Below are positions 35,665 to 45,264 of a stretch of DNA of 64,000 nucleotides, in pieces (position 1 is the first letter of the stretch; each line of letters opens with the position of its first letter). The notes under the pieces were generated by a model. The model was not told the origin of the DNA, did no database searches, and was given only the letters and a program-made list of their open reading frames with translations. The stretch comes from Planctomyces sp. (GTDB lineage Bacteria; Planctomycetota; Planctomycetia; Planctomycetales; Planctomycetaceae), in contig JAEUIH010000028.1 of assembly GCA_016795105.1 (NCBI GenBank), positions 1 to 64,000 on the forward strand. Direction: 5' to 3'. The translations under genes were made by a program, and so were the position numbers.

Positions 35665-36144
35665 GAAACCTGTCTTTTACTGAAGGCTTCATGGAGCGAA
35701 CGAAGAACATAGTTGTTCAAAGTGACGTGAAAATTTAGTTCGTAAATCCGCGCGGGGACCGGAATCCCTCGACGTTTGTTCCAGTCACGTTCCTGAGGTC
35801 CGGCTGATATGGATTGATTCGAAAAGTCAACATGGAACTATTCGAAGGGCTGAATCGAATTGCCTGGTTGTGTTGAATACTCAACTGGCGCTAAGCGAGA
35901 ACGAGGCTGAAGTGGGAGCGGCCGCATTATGAGTCGCAGATCGTCGTTCGTTGAATCCGAAATCACCGCTGGAATCCTCAGCCCTCTCACAATAGTGCAC
36001 TTGAGACTAATCTGGCTGAAGTGACGATTTCCGTGATTGTTCAGCTCTGTGGAGCTGCGGTTCCGAAGATCAGTTGAAGTGAAACCAAACAGGCCGACGC
36101 CAGTCTATGCAGGCCAGTGACATCTGACGGGAGTATAGAGTGAG
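35665..36144. other. Intergenic region between divergent signalling genes
   Basis: About 480 bp between the GGDEF-EAL protein and the hybrid histidine kinase, which are transcribed away from each other. It should contain both promoters. I see no convincing gene, RNA structure or repeat in it. Confidence 0.5.
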
Positions 36145-39117
36145 ATGCTGCAGGTGATCCTGGAATGGAATCTGGATGTCGCAGGGTTTGCACTGTTTGT
36201 CATCAGCTTCATGATCTTCATTGACCAGCGTTATATTAAGCTGCATTTCGATGAGCGTCGACGCGGAGCATTGCGGGCGGCCGGGCTGATCATGGTGTTC
36301 GCCAGCATGTATCTGGCTGTCGGGCGCGGGGAAACAGAGCGCGAACAGCTTCAGAAGGCGATTCAAGGTTTTGCGCCGACATACGCTGACGAATTTCGTG
36401 AGCATGGCCACGAGATGATCAATCCGGACACAAATCCGGAAGATCCGTTATATCGGGAACTGATTGAGAAGGAAAAGACCTGGCTGTCTCTGAGTCGTGT
36501 GGTTCACGACATCTATACGATGCGGAGAGATCGGGACGGAACTGTACGCCTGATCGTTGATTCGGAAACCGATTATGATCGCAATGGGCGGTTCGAGGGT
36601 GATCGGGAGTCCCGAACTGAGATTGGGGAAGAGTACACAGAAATCACTCCTACAATGGAGATTGCTCTGCGAGGCTTTGAGTCATTCGACGGACACCCCC
36701 ATACCGATCGCTGGGGGACTTGGGTGAGCGCATATTCGCCGATTCTGAATTCCGCTGGTCAGATTGATGGGATTGTCGGTGTGGACTTTGATGGCAGCGA
36801 ATGGATTTCATCAATGTTGTGGGCTCGAGCATCTGTGCTTGGGTTCGCTACAGCCCTGATCCTGACGGTCCTTGGAAGCAGTGGCTCTGTGGCATTACTT
36901 GAGGCAGAGCTTCGGCAGAAAGCTGAGCTGAGTGGAGAGCTGCAGCGTAAGAGTGAATCTCTGGAGCAGATGAACGAGCAGTTGGTGAAGGCACGCGATG
37001 CCGCCGAGAACGCGAATCGGGCCAAGAGCGAATTTCTGGCGAATATGAGTCACGAAATTCGAACACCTATGAACGGAATTCTGGGGCTGACCGAGCTCCT
37101 GCTGCAGTCGAGTGTAAGTCCTGACCAGAAGCGAAGTCTGGAACTTGTCGTTTCCTCGGGCGAGGCACTGATGACGGTGCTCAACGACATTCTGGACTTT
37201 TCAAAAATTGAAGCCAATATGCTTCAGATCGATCCAACACCGTTTGAGCCTCGCGAGGTTGTTGGAAACGCGATGAAACTGTTGGGGCTGCGAGCAGAGC
37301 AAAAGCGAATCGAGTTGACCTGTCGGATACTTCCCAGTGTTCCGAATGTGGTTGTGGGCGATGCCGGCAGAATTCGACAGGTTCTGGTGAACCTCGTCGG
37401 CAATGCCATCAAGTTTACTCATCACGGTGAGGTCGCTGTGACAGTGGCTGACATCCGGGATGGCAGTCGTCCGGCTGAGTTGCTGTTTTCGGTGCGAGAT
37501 ACCGGAATTGGGATTTCAGGGGAGCGTCAGGCGTCGATTTTCGAGCCGTTTATTCAGGCTGATGGAAGTACAACTCGACACTACGGAGGCACGGGACTTG
37601 GCCTCGCGATTTGCACTCGACTGGTCGAACCTATGGACGGTCGAATCTGGGTGGAAAGCGAGCCGGGGGTTGGGAGTATATTCTACTTTCAGATTCCGTT
37701 TTCTGCGGCACCGACGTCAGAGCATGATCAGGTCAACGATGATGCGGGAACGATTCCCAGACAACATGTGCTTGTGGTGGATGATCATCCCACGAACCGA
37801 CTGATTCTCGAGGAAGTACTGACTGCATGGCGCATGGATGCCAAAGCCATCGGACACGGACAACTGGTGCGTGAAACTTTGCTCGAGGCCCGCTTATCAG
37901 GGAATCCATACAGTTTGATTCTGCTTGATGTTCACATGCCGGATATGGATGGGTTTGATGTTGCAGAGATGATCCGACAAATTCCGGAAGCGAGCGATGT
38001 ACCGGTGATTCTGCTGAGTTCTTCTGATGCGGTACACCACAGTCGATCTCTCAGGGGGGCCAGGATTTCTGGCTATCTGACGAAGCCCATCAAACAGTCG
38101 GAACTCCTCGAAGCAATTCTGAAAATCAGCAGTACCGATGCCGCTTCGACTTCGAGCACAACGAACTCCGGCAGTGCGACTTCCGAGCGAACAAAGCCAG
38201 CCGAGCCTGTTGCTGGTTCTGCGTCAGGAGAGAATGGCGATCAGCCGGTAAATCGTGGACGGCTTCTGGTTGTGGAAGACAACTATGTAAATCAGCAGTT
38301 GATGCAGAGGGTGCTGACGCGCAGAGGTTATGACGTCGTGATTGCTGCCGATGGAAATGAAGCTGTCATGCAGCTTGCTGCAGACGATTTCGACGTCGTT
38401 CTGATGGATTGCCAGATGCCGGTAATGGATGGCTACGAAGCAACGAGGGTGATACGCCGAGCAAATCGGCAATCACGTTCCGGGCAGCGTCTCCCCATCA
38501 TCGCACTCACGGCGAATGCCATGAGCGGTGATCGACAAAGATGTCTCGACGCAGGGATGGATGACTTTGTAACGAAGCCGATTTCGTTTGCATTGCTCAG
38601 CCAGACTCTCGAAAAATACTTAGTCCTTCCGAGAGCACAGGTCCTTCCGAGCCCTGGAGATGTGGAACCGGTAGATCCAGGTACTCCGTTACATACAGAT
38701 TCAGCGACGGTCGTGGATCATGGTCAGAAACAGCCGGCCGTCAACGATTCACTGATGGTGTTGAATCGTGAAGAGCTGCTCGGGCGAACCGGGGGGGATG
38801 CAGACCTGATCGAAATTCTGGCAGGCGCGTTTCGAGAAGATTCGCCTAAGCACATAAACGCATTGTGCGTCGCATTGGCTGACGACAATGCGGCGGACGC
38901 AAAACGCATTGCGCATACAATCAAGGGCTGTGCCGGAAATCTCTCGGGCATTCGTCTGTTTGAGTTTGCGAAGACTCTTGAACAGATGACGATTCGTGGA
39001 GATCTGACATCAGCGAGAATGTGTATTCCACAGCTTGAAGTTGAGATCAGCAATCTCATTCAGGAGATCGAGGAATTCTCAGCGTCGCTCCATGTGGACC
39101 GGTGTACTCGGTCCTGA
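36145..39117 (+). CDS. Hybrid sensor histidine kinase with two receivers and Hpt domain
   Basis: A 990-residue membrane sensor. Two N-terminal helices (about 8-28 and 45-63) precede a periplasmic sensor region (about 65-215) that contains a PDC/Cache-like core (GTWVSAYSPILNSAGQIDGIVG). A third helix (about 225-250) is followed by a coiled coil. HisKA has His303 in SHEIRTPMNG. HATPase_c (about 405-530) shows LVNLVGNAIKFT, DTGIGI and GGTGLGLAI. Two receivers follow with Asp595 (LLDVHMPDMDGF) and Asp755 (LMDCQMPVMDGY). A C-terminal Hpt domain has His924 in AHTIKGCAGN. This is a full BarA-like phosphorelay in one chain. The response regulator it feeds is not identified; the divergent GGDEF-EAL receiver protein is a candidate. 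Confidence 0.95.
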   Translation: MLQVILEWNLDVAGFALFVISFMIFIDQRYIKLHFDERRRGALRAAGLIMVFASMYLAVGRGETEREQLQKAIQGFAPTYADEFREHGHEMINPDTNPEDPLYRELIEKEKTWLSLSRVVHDIYTMRRDRDGTVRLIVDSETDYDRNGRFEGDRESRTEIGEEYTEITPTMEIALRGFESFDGHPHTDRWGTWVSAYSPILNSAGQIDGIVGVDFDGSEWISSMLWARASVLGFATALILTVLGSSGSVALLEAELRQKAELSGELQRKSESLEQMNEQLVKARDAAENANRAKSEFLANMSHEIRTPMNGILGLTELLLQSSVSPDQKRSLELVVSSGEALMTVLNDILDFSKIEANMLQIDPTPFEPREVVGNAMKLLGLRAEQKRIELTCRILPSVPNVVVGDAGRIRQVLVNLVGNAIKFTHHGEVAVTVADIRDGSRPAELLFSVRDTGIGISGERQASIFEPFIQADGSTTRHYGGTGLGLAICTRLVEPMDGRIWVESEPGVGSIFYFQIPFSAAPTSEHDQVNDDAGTIPRQHVLVVDDHPTNRLILEEVLTAWRMDAKAIGHGQLVRETLLEARLSGNPYSLILLDVHMPDMDGFDVAEMIRQIPEASDVPVILLSSSDAVHHSRSLRGARISGYLTKPIKQSELLEAILKISSTDAASTSSTTNSGSATSERTKPAEPVAGSASGENGDQPVNRGRLLVVEDNYVNQQLMQRVLTRRGYDVVIAADGNEAVMQLAADDFDVVLMDCQMPVMDGYEATRVIRRANRQSRSGQRLPIIALTANAMSGDRQRCLDAGMDDFVTKPISFALLSQTLEKYLVLPRAQVLPSPGDVEPVDPGTPLHTDSATVVDHGQKQPAVNDSLMVLNREELLGRTGGDADLIEILAGAFREDSPKHINALCVALADDNAADAKRIAHTIKGCAGNLSGIRLFEFAKTLEQMTIRGDLTSARMCIPQLEVEISNLIQEIEEFSASLHVDRCTRS

Positions 39118-39157
39118 CAAGCGATGTTTGACTGCGAGGAAAATCCTGCGTTAAGTC

Positions 39158-39820
39158 TCAGCGCCGTCGGCGACGTTGAGGGGGTTTTGTGGAGCCCAGG
39201 AAGTCGAGATCATCCACAACTTCGACATCATCCACGATTTCCACGTCGTCAATAATCTCAACACCATCCTCGATGATTTCTGCAACGTCGAGGACTTCGG
39301 AATCATCAATGACTTCGACGTCATCCAGGATTTCAACATCGTCTACAACTTCAACATCGTCTACAACTTCGATGATATCGACGTCGTCCACAAGATCGCG
39401 AACGGCTGTCTCCGGTTTGAGGCGAATATCATCTTCTATGATGAGTTTCGGAGCTGGTCGGCCTGTCGGAGCTGGTCGACCTGCCGGGGTGGTCCCCTTT
39501 TTGGCAGCCTGAGTGGCGACCTTGACAAGTTGTCCATTTTCGATGAACTGAAACTGCACATCACCGATGACGACGTTGTCCTGATTTCTGATCTGTCGTT
39601 CGTTGTCGACACGATCTCCATTCACCCAGACCCCATTCATGCTTCCGAGATCGCGCATGAAGTAGGTGTTGTCGACCTGAACGATGGCGCAATGGAGTCT
39701 TGAGATTTTTGTACTGACATCGAGTACAAAATCGCAGTCCGGACTTCGACCGACGAGCACAACTGCCCGATCGACCGGGATTTGTTTTCCCGGACCCAAA
39801 GGTTGGAGTAACGCCACCAT
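39158..39820 (-). CDS. FHA-domain protein with Val/Asp/Glu repeat tail
   Basis: A 220-residue cytoplasmic protein. Residues 15-95 are a forkhead-associated domain that binds phosphothreonine: GRSPDCDFVLD, SRLHCAI, and GSMNGVWVNGDRV carry the conserved Gly-Arg, Ser-x-x-His and Asn-Gly. A Pro/Ala/Gly linker (TPAGRPAPTGRPAP) follows. Residues about 137-208 are a low-complexity series of (V/I)(V/I/L)DD(V/S)E units, about ten copies, then a basic end of five Arg. An acidic repeat ending in a basic cluster is unusual. The FHA part suggests a partner of a Ser/Thr kinase; one such kinase is encoded at 27464-29017. Confidence 0.88.
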   Translation of the reverse strand: MVALLQPLGPGKQIPVDRAVVLVGRSPDCDFVLDVSTKISRLHCAIVQVDNTYFMRDLGSMNGVWVNGDRVDNERQIRNQDNVVIGDVQFQFIENGQLVKVATQAAKKGTTPAGRPAPTGRPAPKLIIEDDIRLKPETAVRDLVDDVDIIEVVDDVEVVDDVEILDDVEVIDDSEVLDVAEIIEDGVEIIDDVEIVDDVEVVDDLDFLGSTKPPQRRRRR

Positions 39821-40061
39821 ATCTGCGGAGCTCAGGACTGAAATTCAACGGTCGATCTGAACACTCGATTCTGTCAGTTTAGGGGAATTCCTGCTACAAA
39901 AATCCGGATTTCCGGCCTTAAAAATCCCGGAATGGGTCCATAGATTCATCTTTGGTCCGGGTTTCGTAGAATTCGCGGCGGGTCGCATCATTGGGTGAGG
40001 CGGATTGCAGGGAATATTCGGGGTATCGTCTGAGGATCGACGAGCAGGGGTTCAGGAACAC

Positions 40062-41408
40062 ATGAGTTTGTTTGCCGGGCAGGAAAAACAGAATCGGGAG
40101 CGTGCGAAACCGCTGGCTGCACGAATGCGGCCTCGACAGTTATCCGAGTTCGTTGGCCAGACCCACATTCTTGGGGAGGGTAAGCTGCTGCGCCGGATGC
40201 TGGATGCGGATCGACTGGGGTCGATGATTTTTTACGGTCCGCCGGGAGCAGGCAAGACATCACTGGCCGAGCTCATTGCAAAACATACTCGACGAAAGTT
40301 CGAACGACTTAATGCAACAACCGCCGGAGTGAAGGAAGTTCGCGAACTGCTGTCGGCAGCGGAGCAGCGGTTGTCAGTAAGTGGACAGCAGACGGTTGTG
40401 TTTATCGATGAGTTGCATCGCTTCAGTCGAAGCCAGCAGGATATTCTGTTGCCGGACGTGGAGAATGGTACGATTTCACTGATTGGTGCAACGACCGCCA
40501 ATCCATTTTTTTCGCTGGTGGCACCGTTGATCAGTCGCAGTCAGGTGTTTGAGTTTCGAGAGCTTGAGCGGGATGATCTTCTGCAGTTGATGCGTCGAGC
40601 CCTGATGGACATTCATTATGGGCTGGGTGATCAGAAAACAGACGTGGATGAAGACGCGCTGACGCTGATCGCAGAACTGTCTGACGGAGATGCTCGACGA
40701 GCCCTAACGGCCCTTGAAATTGCCGTTCTGAGTGTGTCGCAGACAACTCGGCATGTTGATCGCGGGACTGCGGAAGAGTCATTGCAGCGACGCGTTGTCA
40801 GATTTGATCCGGGTGGAGACGACCACTACGATGTGACAAGTGCCTTTATTAAAAGTATCCGGGGTACGGACCCGGATGCTGCGTTGTATTGGCTGGCGCG
40901 GATGCTTGAAGCCGGCGAAGACCCCCGCTTTATTGCTCGCCGTCTGGTCATCGCCGCATCAGAGGACATTGGAAACGCAGATCCACTGGCATTGTTGATC
41001 GCAACGGCAGCGTTTCAGGCGACGGAGACAATCGGAATGCCCGAATGTCGGATCAATCTTGCACAAGCCACCACGTATCTGGCATCGGCTGCGAAGTCGA
41101 ACGCGGCCTATGTTGGTATCGATGCGGCGATCTCGGATATCAGAAACCACACGGTGCTGCCGGTACCAATGCACTTGCGTGACGGACACTATGCGGGCGC
41201 TGAGCGACTTGGACATGGCAAGGGGTATCAGTATCCACATGATGCTCCCGACGGATGGCTTCCTCAGGACTATCTCGGCATTGATCGGACCTACTATCAC
41301 CCGACAGGTCGAGGCAAGGAATACGAATTTGCTCAGCGACTGGCCGCCGTGCGTGCCCACAAGGCAAAGTCTTCGGGAAGCAACACGGATGGAAAGGAGA
41401 ATGCGTGA
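40062..41408 (+). CDS. rarA: Replication-associated recombination protein A (AAA+ ATPase)
   Basis: A 448-residue AAA+ ATPase of the RarA/MgsA/WRNIP1 family, which acts at stalled replication forks. ATG 40062 follows AGGAAC and begins MSLFAGQEKQNRERAKPLAARMRP as expected for the family (positions 1-24). Visible motifs are Walker A GPPGAGKTSL, Walker B VVFIDELHRF, sensor 1 IGATTANPFF and sensor 2 GDARRALTAL. The C-terminal region has the family's HYDVTSAFIKSIRGTDPDAA and PMHLRDGHY stretches. The stop overlaps the start of the next gene by one base. Confidence 0.96.
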   Translation: MSLFAGQEKQNRERAKPLAARMRPRQLSEFVGQTHILGEGKLLRRMLDADRLGSMIFYGPPGAGKTSLAELIAKHTRRKFERLNATTAGVKEVRELLSAAEQRLSVSGQQTVVFIDELHRFSRSQQDILLPDVENGTISLIGATTANPFFSLVAPLISRSQVFEFRELERDDLLQLMRRALMDIHYGLGDQKTDVDEDALTLIAELSDGDARRALTALEIAVLSVSQTTRHVDRGTAEESLQRRVVRFDPGGDDHYDVTSAFIKSIRGTDPDAALYWLARMLEAGEDPRFIARRLVIAASEDIGNADPLALLIATAAFQATETIGMPECRINLAQATTYLASAAKSNAAYVGIDAAISDIRNHTVLPVPMHLRDGHYAGAERLGHGKGYQYPHDAPDGWLPQDYLGIDRTYYHPTGRGKEYEFAQRLAAVRAHKAKSSGSNTDGKENA

Positions 41409-42094
41409 TGGCTGGCAATCAATGGCAGCCTGCGCAAGTGCTGAGAATCTTCCCGGCGGTACTGGCATTGATCGCCGCCGCATGGGTTGCATTCGAAGGT
41501 ATTTCAAGACTGGTCCCGGAATCCGGGACGGATCTGGATCATCGAGTCGTTTTGTCACTTCGCTCGTCGTCTGACCCCGGTCGGATGGCGGGCCCGGAAG
41601 TGCTTGAGGAGATGATGCGGGACTTCACTGCTCTGGGAGGTTACGCTGTCCTCGTCTCCACAATTCTCTGTTTTTCGACATACCTGTCGATACGTTCGGA
41701 CCGCTACATGGTGCGTTTTTTTGTCGGGACATGCGTGACAGGATATATCGTGAGCATGTTGATGAAGAAACTGGTTGGCAGAGATCGTCCGTCCATCGTG
41801 CCGCACCTGTCACACGTGGAGACGAGCAGTTTTCCGAGCACACACTCGATGATGTCCGTGATTACCTTTCTGACAATTGGAGTCTTGGTTGCGTGGCATG
41901 CGGAAGATCGCCGTCTGCAGCGACTGGCTTTGGGAACTCCACTGTGCCTGACACTCTTTGTTGGAATCAGCCGCGTGTGCATGGGAGTGCACTTTCCCAC
42001 GGATGTGCTGGCTGGCTGGTGTGCGGGGCTGTTGTGGTCATGGGCATGTTTCTCATTTGCGGGCAATCGGCTGCAGAGCAGTTGGAAGAGTTGA
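41408..42094 (+). CDS. PAP2-family membrane phosphatase
   Basis: A 228-residue integral membrane protein of the type 2 phosphatidic acid phosphatase family. The three catalytic motifs are present: KKLVGRDRPS (K-x6-RP), the PSTH in SSFPSTHSMM, and SRVCMGVHFPTD (SR-x5-H-x3-D). Five or six membrane helices surround them. It probably dephosphorylates a lipid phosphate such as phosphatidate or undecaprenyl diphosphate at the outer face of the inner membrane. ATG 41408 follows AAGGAGAATGCG, which lies in the rarA 3' end, so translation is coupled. Confidence 0.9.
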   Translation: MAGNQWQPAQVLRIFPAVLALIAAAWVAFEGISRLVPESGTDLDHRVVLSLRSSSDPGRMAGPEVLEEMMRDFTALGGYAVLVSTILCFSTYLSIRSDRYMVRFFVGTCVTGYIVSMLMKKLVGRDRPSIVPHLSHVETSSFPSTHSMMSVITFLTIGVLVAWHAEDRRLQRLALGTPLCLTLFVGISRVCMGVHFPTDVLAGWCAGLLWSWACFSFAGNRLQSSWKS

Positions 42095-42311
42095 CTGTTT
42101 TAGCCAGATTCTCATCGCCCCTGAAGGAATCAAAAAAGGTGTGAGCAACTCGGCAGAAATAGTTGGAACTGGCCTGCACAATGACATCTTGCGAGTGTAT
42201 TCTCTTCGGAGCTGGGACAAAAACGGGGTTTACATGTGGTGATCCGCAGGTGAACTCAACAAGCCGGTTTAAGTTTTCGCCCACCCCAAGTGAGATTCAC
42301 GGAGGATTCAG

Positions 42312-42542
42312 ATGTCTATTCCCCCTCGGACGAGTCCGGAAACGGACCGATGCATGGACCTGATCCAGCAACTGGCGAGTGTCGTTGTTCACGATCTGCA
42401 TGTGGATGTTGGTTTCGAGAATGTGAGACTGACAGGTCGTGCCGGTTCGTGGTATGCCAAGCAGGTTGCAACAACGGCTGCTCGAAAAATGTATCCTGAC
42501 CTGAGAGTGGACAATCAGCTGCAGGTCATAACGATTCGCTAA
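42312..42542 (+). CDS. Small BON-domain-like protein
   Basis: A 76-residue protein with a GGAGGA ribosome site. The pattern VDVGFENVRLTGRAGSWYA followed by AARKMYPDLRVDNQLQVI fits a single BON domain, which in other proteins binds lipid or other surfaces. There is no signal peptide, so it is probably cytoplasmic or lacks classical export. It ends 42 bp before the beta-helix gene. Confidence 0.7.
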   Translation: MSIPPRTSPETDRCMDLIQQLASVVVHDLHVDVGFENVRLTGRAGSWYAKQVATTAARKMYPDLRVDNQLQVITIR

Positions 42543-42584
42543 GTACCTGCAAACTTCCGGCAATCAATCAGAAGGCGAACAGCC

Positions 42585-44003
42585 ATGACGACGGTTGCAG
42601 ATTTTGGAGCGGTCGGAGATGGCGTCACGGACGACACGGAAGCGATCCAGCATGCGATTGATGAATCTATCGGTGAGGTTCTGTTTGGTCGTGGCGTTTT
42701 TCGGATTACTCGATCCATCCTGATCGACCTCGAACGAATTGGATTGACCTCGATTCGAGGGCGAAGTGGCACGGCCACCATTGTCTCCGAAGCGCGAGGC
42801 CCGGCATTCATTCTGAAAGGTACTCACAGCGGGAGTGCCGATCCAGCTTCCTTCAAAACGGAAATCTGGGAACGCGAACGGATGCCCTGTCTCGCGGATT
42901 TGGAGATCACCGGAAAGACTCCCGAGTCCGATGGAATCCTGGTTACCGGCGCCGTAATGCCCACGATCACGGGAGTCTTGCTGCGGAAACTTCGGCACGG
43001 CATTCAGATCACCGGTCGTGCAAGGAATGTGCTGATTGATCATTGTCATATTTACCACAATCTGGGGATCGGCGTATTTCTGGATCGCGTCAATCTGCAC
43101 CAGACGATTATCAGCAATTCCCATATCAGCTATTGTCGGCTTGGCGGGATTCGGATTGAAGGCAGTGAAATTCGCAATCTACAGATTACTGGTAACGACA
43201 TTGAGTACAACAACAATCGTGCCCATGCGGTGCCGGAAGCGGATGCTGAGCCTACGGCAGAAATCTATCTGGATGCTCGCGTTGGCAGCATTCGCGAAGG
43301 GACGATCTGCAGCAACACGATTCAGGCCACTTACAGTCCTGGTGGTGCAAACATTCGGATGATCGACCAGGGGTCGGGCAAGCACCCTCAGGTTGGGATG
43401 TGGACAATCTCCGGAAACCTGATTGGGAGTCAGTGGAACAATATCCATTTGACAGCGGCACAGGGCGTGACCATCACCGGCAACTATATTTACTCCGGAC
43501 ATCACAGAAATCTGCTTTGTGAAGACAGCTTTCAGATTGTTGTGGGTGACAACTGCTTTGGACACAACGCTGACTATGGAGTTGAGCGAGAACTCTGTAC
43601 CGGAGTGACGTTTGAGCGTTGTCAGGACACGATCTTTAATGGCAACATACTTCAGGATTGTCAGACGGGGCGGCATCTGTTTCCTGATGCCCCGGAATTG
43701 CAGCGAGAAGCGCTGCTGGAACTAAAGAATTGTCACAACTTCATCGTCAGCAATTGCCAGATTCTTGATTCGGCGCCCTATGGAATACGTCTTGCCAACT
43801 GCCATGACATGACGCTGACGGGGATTACAGTGACAGATCGCAGAACGCCACCTCTGATGAAATCGGCAGTTTTCTGGACTGGTACCAATAAGGACTCAAT
43901 GATCACGGGAAGCCGACTGGGCCCCTGTCTTGAAGATGTGATTCAGAGCGAGCAACCTCCCGAGGTGACCAGTTGTATTCTGAAAGCGACAGCTGCTCAG
44001 TGA
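42585..44003 (+). CDS. Right-handed beta-helix protein (pectate lyase superfamily type)
   Basis: A 472-residue protein. The N-terminus has the pectate-lyase-superfamily signature VADFGAVGDGVTDDTEAIQ. Parallel beta-helix rungs follow throughout, with repeated I-x-N and G-N positions (IDHCHIYHNLGIGVFL, ISNSHISYCRLGGIRIEGS, LQITGNDIEYNNN, ITGNYIYSGHH, NFIVSNCQILDSAP). No signal peptide is seen at this start, although such proteins are usually secreted. It may act on, or bind, polysaccharide; no catalytic residue can be assigned. Confidence 0.88.
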   Translation: MTTVADFGAVGDGVTDDTEAIQHAIDESIGEVLFGRGVFRITRSILIDLERIGLTSIRGRSGTATIVSEARGPAFILKGTHSGSADPASFKTEIWERERMPCLADLEITGKTPESDGILVTGAVMPTITGVLLRKLRHGIQITGRARNVLIDHCHIYHNLGIGVFLDRVNLHQTIISNSHISYCRLGGIRIEGSEIRNLQITGNDIEYNNNRAHAVPEADAEPTAEIYLDARVGSIREGTICSNTIQATYSPGGANIRMIDQGSGKHPQVGMWTISGNLIGSQWNNIHLTAAQGVTITGNYIYSGHHRNLLCEDSFQIVVGDNCFGHNADYGVERELCTGVTFERCQDTIFNGNILQDCQTGRHLFPDAPELQREALLELKNCHNFIVSNCQILDSAPYGIRLANCHDMTLTGITVTDRRTPPLMKSAVFWTGTNKDSMITGSRLGPCLEDVIQSEQPPEVTSCILKATAAQ

Positions 44004-44184
44004 GTCAAACCAGCACAGTGTGCGGATGTGCTCACTGCGTGTCTCGTAAATCAATGAGGTTCACGGTTCAAAAGCGACATTTATAGGTTCGGCGCGACGT
44101 TTGCTTGAGAAGATTGTCAGTGCAAAAAGAGTACGTCCGTGATCTGTGTTTGGCACGAGCAGAGAATTGAACGGGAGCATCATT

Positions 44185-44709
44185 ATGTCACGTCGAAACG
44201 GAATGATTCGGATTACGGCGTTGTTTGGGCTGATTGCAGCCAGCCTTGGACTTTGGTTTCTGAGCCAAAAGGGCGAAGCTCTTGCTCAGAAGAAAGACGA
44301 TGAGCCGGCACTCAGAGCGTTTATGCGGCTGAAGCTGGATGCCTCGAACAAGATTCTGGAAGGGTTGTGTACCGACGATCTGTCTATGGTAGTTGAAGGG
44401 TCGGATGTGCTGCTCAAGATGAGTAAGGAAGAGAAGTGGAGAGCATCGAACGACATGCTTTACCGCCGGTACAGTACGGAATTCACTGATGCCGTAAGTG
44501 ATCTCCGGGAAAAGGCGGTTGAGCAGTCGGTCGACGGAGCTTCATTGGCATGGATCAATGCCACGATGAAGTGCCTGAAGTGTCATGAGTGGGTTCGCAA
44601 TACGATTATTGCTGATGGTGGCAATCCGGATGCGATTCGGGAAACGGATCGCTCCGTTCTGTCGGGACTCTTTAAAAGCAAGGCAACTGCTCAGCAAACC
44701 GTAGAGTGA
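44185..44709 (+). CDS. Cytochrome c'-like protein, paralogue 1
   Basis: About 174 residues from ATG 44185, preceded by GGGAG; an upstream in-frame ATG lacks a site. A signal peptide or anchor (ITALFGLIAASLGLWFL) is followed by a helical domain. A single haem-binding CLKCH lies near residue 132 in MKCLKCHEWVRN. A four-helix protein with CxxCH near the C-terminus is the layout of cytochrome c'/c-556. Two related genes follow within 2 kb. The protein would be periplasmic and carry one c-type haem. Confidence 0.8.
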   Translation: MSRRNGMIRITALFGLIAASLGLWFLSQKGEALAQKKDDEPALRAFMRLKLDASNKILEGLCTDDLSMVVEGSDVLLKMSKEEKWRASNDMLYRRYSTEFTDAVSDLREKAVEQSVDGASLAWINATMKCLKCHEWVRNTIIADGGNPDAIRETDRSVLSGLFKSKATAQQTVE

Positions 44710-44758
44710 GGTGAGCAGAAGACCGCAATGATTCAGGGCCAGATGCGGGAGACGAGAG

Positions 44759-45229
44759 ATGCTGAATATTCTGGATGACAATTTCAAAGAGGAGTCCGGT
44801 GATGATTTGTCTGGTGACGGTGTCCTGCTGAAAAGCAGCGGTCGTACAGACGGCCGGACACCGGATGTCAGTGGAGAGTTGAATCTGATACGCTGCTGGG
44901 CGCTTCAGGTGAGTGACTATGGATGGCCGCAGTTTGGAGAATTCTCTCATCGGCTTGCGGCTTTGCGAGGTGTTCTGGCAGCCAGTCTTACTCGGCCAAG
45001 AAACTGCCACTGTGAGAATTGCTCAAATGCCGTCTGTGAAGATGATGGGCATGATGATGCGGAGCCGCTCAATCGGGCCGTTTCATGTTTTCTGGCCGAG
45101 TATGATGAGTTAACTGCTGTAACAGGTGACGCCAAATGCGAGAACCTTTCGTGGCTTGAAGCGTTTCGAAGATTTGAGAAACTGACTTCGGTGTATCAGG
45201 ATCTTCGGGACGCGGTTGCCTCACGATGA
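44759..45229 (+). CDS. Hypothetical protein between two cytochrome c'-like genes
   Basis: A 156-residue frame with a plausible GGAGACGAGAG site just upstream. No signal peptide or membrane helix is apparent. It has several Cys residues, including CHCENCSNAVC near 83-93, and acidic stretches, and ends in a helical segment (LEAFRRFEKLTSVYQDLRD). I recognise no family. Same-strand position between two haem-protein genes (50 bp and 35 bp away) suggests one operon. The short length and lack of homology I can name leave it uncertain. Confidence 0.5.
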   Translation: MLNILDDNFKEESGDDLSGDGVLLKSSGRTDGRTPDVSGELNLIRCWALQVSDYGWPQFGEFSHRLAALRGVLAASLTRPRNCHCENCSNAVCEDDGHDDAEPLNRAVSCFLAEYDELTAVTGDAKCENLSWLEAFRRFEKLTSVYQDLRDAVASR

Positions 45230-45264
45230 TGTAAAGCCGCAATTGACAGAAAAAGGATGGCTCA

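Noticed and set aside
39176-39703. 175-codon plus-strand frame opposite the FHA protein
   Set aside because: It arises because the acidic repeat is open on both strands. The minus strand has the FHA motifs.
41731-42144. 137-codon plus-strand frame overlapping the PAP2 gene
   Set aside because: The overlapped frame has all three PAP2 motifs; this one has no motif and no ribosome site.
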